Source of the DNA: CBDTTM01 sp965363355
GTDB lineage: Bacteria; Bacillota; Negativicutes; Selenomonadales; Selenomonadaceae
NCBI GenBank assembly: GCA_965363355.1
Contig: CBDTTM010000101.1
Location: forward strand, 1-8,965
Direction: 5' to 3'
DNA length: 8,965 nt
In this document: piece by piece, positions 6,671-8,965 of the stretch
Layout: every line of letters starts with the position of its first letter
Numbering within the stretch: the stretch's first letter is position 1
Program-made: the position numbers and the translations under genes
Notes under the pieces: generated by a model
Told to the model about the DNA's origin: nothing
Seen by the model: the letters and a program-made list of their open reading frames with translations, nothing else
Databases searched by the model: none

Positions 6671-6676
6671 TACAAT
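6671..6676 (+). promoter_or_regulatory. Possible -10 element before the beta-CASP nuclease gene
   Basis: TACAAT matches five of six bases of the -10 consensus, eight bases after the stop of the small protein and 51 bases before the nuclease start. No good -35 hexamer is seen at the right distance, so it is only a hint that the last two genes can be transcribed on their own. Confidence 0.2.
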
Positions 6677-6726
6677 ATCCCCATAGAGATTCATTTCATG
6701 CAAACCACTATGATAAAGGCGTAGGT

Positions 6727-7995
6727 GTGGATAAAGTCAAACTGTGCATTCACCGGGCTGCGGATACCATCGGCGGCAACTGCATTGAAATTGTGGCTCC
6801 AACCGGAGAGCGCATTCTTTTGGACGCCGGACGCCCGCTGGATACGCCTGACGATGCTCCAACGCCCACGCCGCCAAGCCTTGCCATTGACAGTCCTGTT
6901 TTGGGCGTGCTGCTTTCCCATGCCCATACTGATCATTGCGGCTTGCTTGGCGTCCTTCCTGCGGACTGGCCTGTCTATTGCGGGGAAGCCACAGAGTCTT
7001 TACTGTATCTGTCCGCCGCATTGCGCAAAGAAAGCATTAGTCAACGATGCAATCATTGGTATAGCGGGGAACCTCTTTTTCTTGGGCCTTTCACCATTAC
7101 GCCCTGGCTTATCGACCATTCAGCTTTTGATGCCTACGCTCTACAGGTTGACGTAGCTGGAAAGTCAATTCTCTACTCCGGCGATTTCCGCGCTCACGGC
7201 AGAAAAGCCAAGCTCACTGAAAACTTGATGCGTAATCCACCAAAAAGCCTTGATGTTCTTATTATGGAAGGAACAAATTTGCCAAGTTCCAATGTGCCAC
7301 TCAAGGAAACGGCCACCGAGAGCGAGTTGGAGAAAGATTTTGGACGTCTGTTTCAAGAAACCAAAGGCCGCGTGTTTGTAAGCTGGTCTTCGACTAATAT
7401 TGACCGTACTGTGACTCTATATCGAGCTTGCAAGGCCAATGGACGTATCCTGGTTCCCGACCTTTTTTGCATGATGGTGCTTATGCGGCTCGGTAAATTT
7501 GCCAAAGGTCTTCCACAACCGGAATGGAACCCCGCTTATATGCGGGCTGCCGTCACCAGCCGCATGACCTATTTGGCAAACCGCTTGGGAGAACCGGATA
7601 TTGTGAGCGTTCTCAAAAAACACAATGCCGCCATGAGTGCATCCCGGCTTGCCGAGGCACCGGAGAAATGGGTGATTATGGCCCGGAGCAGCCTTGTTGA
7701 CGACTTTGCGCGAAAAGGCGTGGCTCCGAACAAGGATGATATCTGGATATGGTCACAATGGAAGGGCTATCTTGAACAAGAATCCTCGCAAAAAATGAAG
7801 GACTTTTTTACCCCCTGCCGGATGGAGTACGTCCACAGCAGTGGCCATGCTCCGCCTGACGTGTTGCAGCAATTTGCCAAGTCTATGAATGCGAAAATGC
7901 TGATCCCAGTGCACGGGGAAAACTGGCAAGAACACGCCGATAGTTTTTCAAACAACGTACATATTAATAATGGCCAATGGGTCGCAATACAGTAG
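6727..7995 (+). CDS. Beta-CASP metallo-beta-lactamase nuclease (RNase J / CPSF73-like)
   Basis: This 422-residue protein is a probable zinc-dependent nuclease. The metallo-beta-lactamase core shows SHAHTDHCGLLG (His65, His67, Asp69, His70), IDHSAFDAYAL (His131) and LYSGDFRAHGRK (Asp153). IMEGTN (Glu181) fits beta-CASP motif A, followed by a beta-CASP-like insert including VFVSWSSTNIDRTV and ILVPDLF. SSGHA (His374) fits motif B and IPVHGE (His396) fits motif C. In this superfamily a histidine at motif C is typical of RNA-acting members (RNase J, CPSF73), while DNA-acting ones (Artemis, SNM1) carry valine, so RNA is the likelier substrate. It is shorter than RNase J (~550) and lacks that protein's C-terminal extension, so it is unlikely to be the housekeeping enzyme. 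GTG at 6727 is the start: AAAGG lies seven bases before it, and there is no early in-frame ATG. The nuclease gene follows after 12 bases, implying one transcript. A non-nucleolytic hydrolase is a less likely alternative. Confidence 0.87.
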   Translation: MDKVKLCIHRAADTIGGNCIEIVAPTGERILLDAGRPLDTPDDAPTPTPPSLAIDSPVLGVLLSHAHTDHCGLLGVLPADWPVYCGEATESLLYLSAALRKESISQRCNHWYSGEPLFLGPFTITPWLIDHSAFDAYALQVDVAGKSILYSGDFRAHGRKAKLTENLMRNPPKSLDVLIMEGTNLPSSNVPLKETATESELEKDFGRLFQETKGRVFVSWSSTNIDRTVTLYRACKANGRILVPDLFCMMVLMRLGKFAKGLPQPEWNPAYMRAAVTSRMTYLANRLGEPDIVSVLKKHNAAMSASRLAEAPEKWVIMARSSLVDDFARKGVAPNKDDIWIWSQWKGYLEQESSQKMKDFFTPCRMEYVHSSGHAPPDVLQQFAKSMNAKMLIPVHGENWQEHADSFSNNVHINNGQWVAIQ

Positions 7996-8007
7996 GGGTA
8001 ACATCAA

Positions 8008-8898
8008 ATGTCTTTCTTTCGTAAATTTTCTGCAATCGAAGCTCTGAAAAATGAACCGCTGTTTGCAGAACATCTCTTTGCCGACATTGTAACCGGCAAA
8101 CAAAGAGGACGCCAAAAAGAAAATCGTCTGGTTTTTCCTGCGGTACGCGACGAGCGGATTGATTTTTATTGGGGAGGGGGAAAGCTGTTTGCTTATAAAC
8201 CTAAGTCGGGGTTTGAGACTCATCACAAATATGCCTCTGTGATTGTGGGCAATACAGGCGACTATGTTTCAGAATCTGCTTTGGAAAACGGCGGGCTTCG
8301 GTTGATCCAAAATTTTTGCGAGGGCTATGAAAGAATCAAGGAAAACTGTGAACGATACAGCGGTCTGGAGGCGTTGGGGGTATCCTCTCTTTACGAACGT
8401 TTTTCATGTGCGAAAAATGAAGCGTCTCCTGTGGTGATTCTCGATATAGAAGCCTCATTTGCCAAGGATGATAGCCAGGAAAAGGACAGAATAGATATTG
8501 TTTCTCTCGACACGGAGAACGGCACAATCCGGTTTGTTGAAGCCAAACACTACAGCAACAATGCCTCTTTGAGAACCTCATCGGGTAAACCTGCCGTTTA
8601 CACTCAAATGAAACGGTATGCGGAGCAAATCCACCAAAAATCCGAGGCCATCCTTGAAGCCTACCGCAGTCACGTTCAAGTAATCAACGCTCTTTTTGCA
8701 GTAAAAATTGCTGAACCTGTAAGGATTGATCCCGATCCCATTCTTTTAATTTTTGGATTCGACAATGAACAGCGTAGCTACCTTAAAAAGGAAATTATAG
8801 CCCCGATGAAAAACGATGGACTGCGTGTATACGGCATTGGTGAAATTAAAAAGTCTGAGTTGTCTGTTGTTTTCAGGGGTGGAAAAGAAAATTGGTAA
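8008..8898 (+). CDS. PD-(D/E)XK nuclease with QxxxY motif
   Basis: This 296-residue protein is probably a metal-dependent DNA nuclease. The core is in the second half: RIDIVSLD (Asp163), then after a turn IRFVEAKHYSN (Glu178, Lys180), then YTQMKRYAEQI (Gln200, Tyr204). D...ExK followed by QxxxY is the RecB/Cas4-like subtype of the PD-(D/E)XK superfamily. VVILDIEASFA (about 139-149) may supply the preceding helix or strand and an acidic residue. The first ~130 residues (with KQRGRQKENRLVFPAVRDERIDFYWGGGKLF) are unrecognised, and may be a recognition or partner-binding domain. The tail after 205 has a beta strand ILLIFGFD, common after such cores. There is no signal peptide. ATG 8008 has AGGGGT eight bases upstream, overlapping the preceding stop. 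Only 12 bases separate it from the beta-CASP nuclease gene, so the two are almost certainly co-expressed. Restriction-like or toxin-like action is inferred, not shown. Confidence 0.8.
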   Translation: MSFFRKFSAIEALKNEPLFAEHLFADIVTGKQRGRQKENRLVFPAVRDERIDFYWGGGKLFAYKPKSGFETHHKYASVIVGNTGDYVSESALENGGLRLIQNFCEGYERIKENCERYSGLEALGVSSLYERFSCAKNEASPVVILDIEASFAKDDSQEKDRIDIVSLDTENGTIRFVEAKHYSNNASLRTSSGKPAVYTQMKRYAEQIHQKSEAILEAYRSHVQVINALFAVKIAEPVRIDPDPILLIFGFDNEQRSYLKKEIIAPMKNDGLRVYGIGEIKKSELSVVFRGGKENW

Positions 8899-8925
8899 CA
8901 TGAATTTATTTGTAGTAGTTCATGT
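8898..8925. repeat. Small hairpin just after the PD-(D/E)XK nuclease gene
   Basis: ACATGAA (8898-8904) pairs with TTCATGT (8919-8925) around a 14-base loop, starting on the last base of the stop codon. With no T-run after it on either strand it is not a typical intrinsic terminator, but it could stabilise the 3' end of the transcript. Confidence 0.3.
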
Positions 8926-8965
8926 ATAGACCCGCCCTTTGAGTCAAGGTATTTCTTCACGAAGC

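Noticed and set aside
8778..8960. 60-residue minus-strand frame at the right edge
   Set aside because: Mostly antisense to the end of the PD-(D/E)XK nuclease gene, with no domain and no ribosome binding site.

Overview
The window is an accessory-gene region of a Gram-negative-like bacterium, probably a member of the Desulfovibrionaceae. That assignment rests on weak evidence: the first ~280 bases, read in frame, resemble intergenic filler I associate from memory with Desulfovibrio genomes. Base composition is patchy, roughly 35-60% G+C by line, which is typical of horizontally acquired islands. No rRNA, tRNA, CRISPR array, integrase or core housekeeping gene was seen.

Layout, left to right: (1) about 540 bases without a convincing gene, holding a hairpin, possible sigma70-type promoter elements and two near-palindromes. 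(2) A tight two-gene unit on the + strand: a large RapA/SNF2-type helicase (543-3677), then, 13 bases later, an actin/Hsp70-fold ATPase with a four-cysteine tail (3691-5322). (3) About 220 non-coding bases, then a compact insertion sequence of the IS1595 family, IS1016-like (5545-6264), with its transposase on the minus strand. (4) A small protein built from repeated TDKEHRA-like units, DUF6150-like (6385-6663), with a very strong ribosome binding site. (5) A second tight pair on the + strand: a beta-CASP metallo-beta-lactamase nuclease with RNA-type active-site motifs (6727-7995), then, 12 bases later, a PD-(D/E)XK nuclease with a QxxxY motif (8008-8898). The window ends in 67 non-coding bases.

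All genes except the transposase run on the + strand in short-spaced pairs. The set is a DNA-translocating motor, a chaperone-like ATPase switch, a probable ribonuclease and a probable deoxyribonuclease. This mix of sensor/motor and effector enzymes is what one expects of an anti-mobile-element defence system. I cannot match this exact set to a named system from memory, so it is reported as a candidate new or poorly described one. The insertion sequence may separate what was once one operon, or may mark the join of two independent modules. The defence role is inference from domain content and gene order; the domain assignments themselves rest on motifs visible in the translations.
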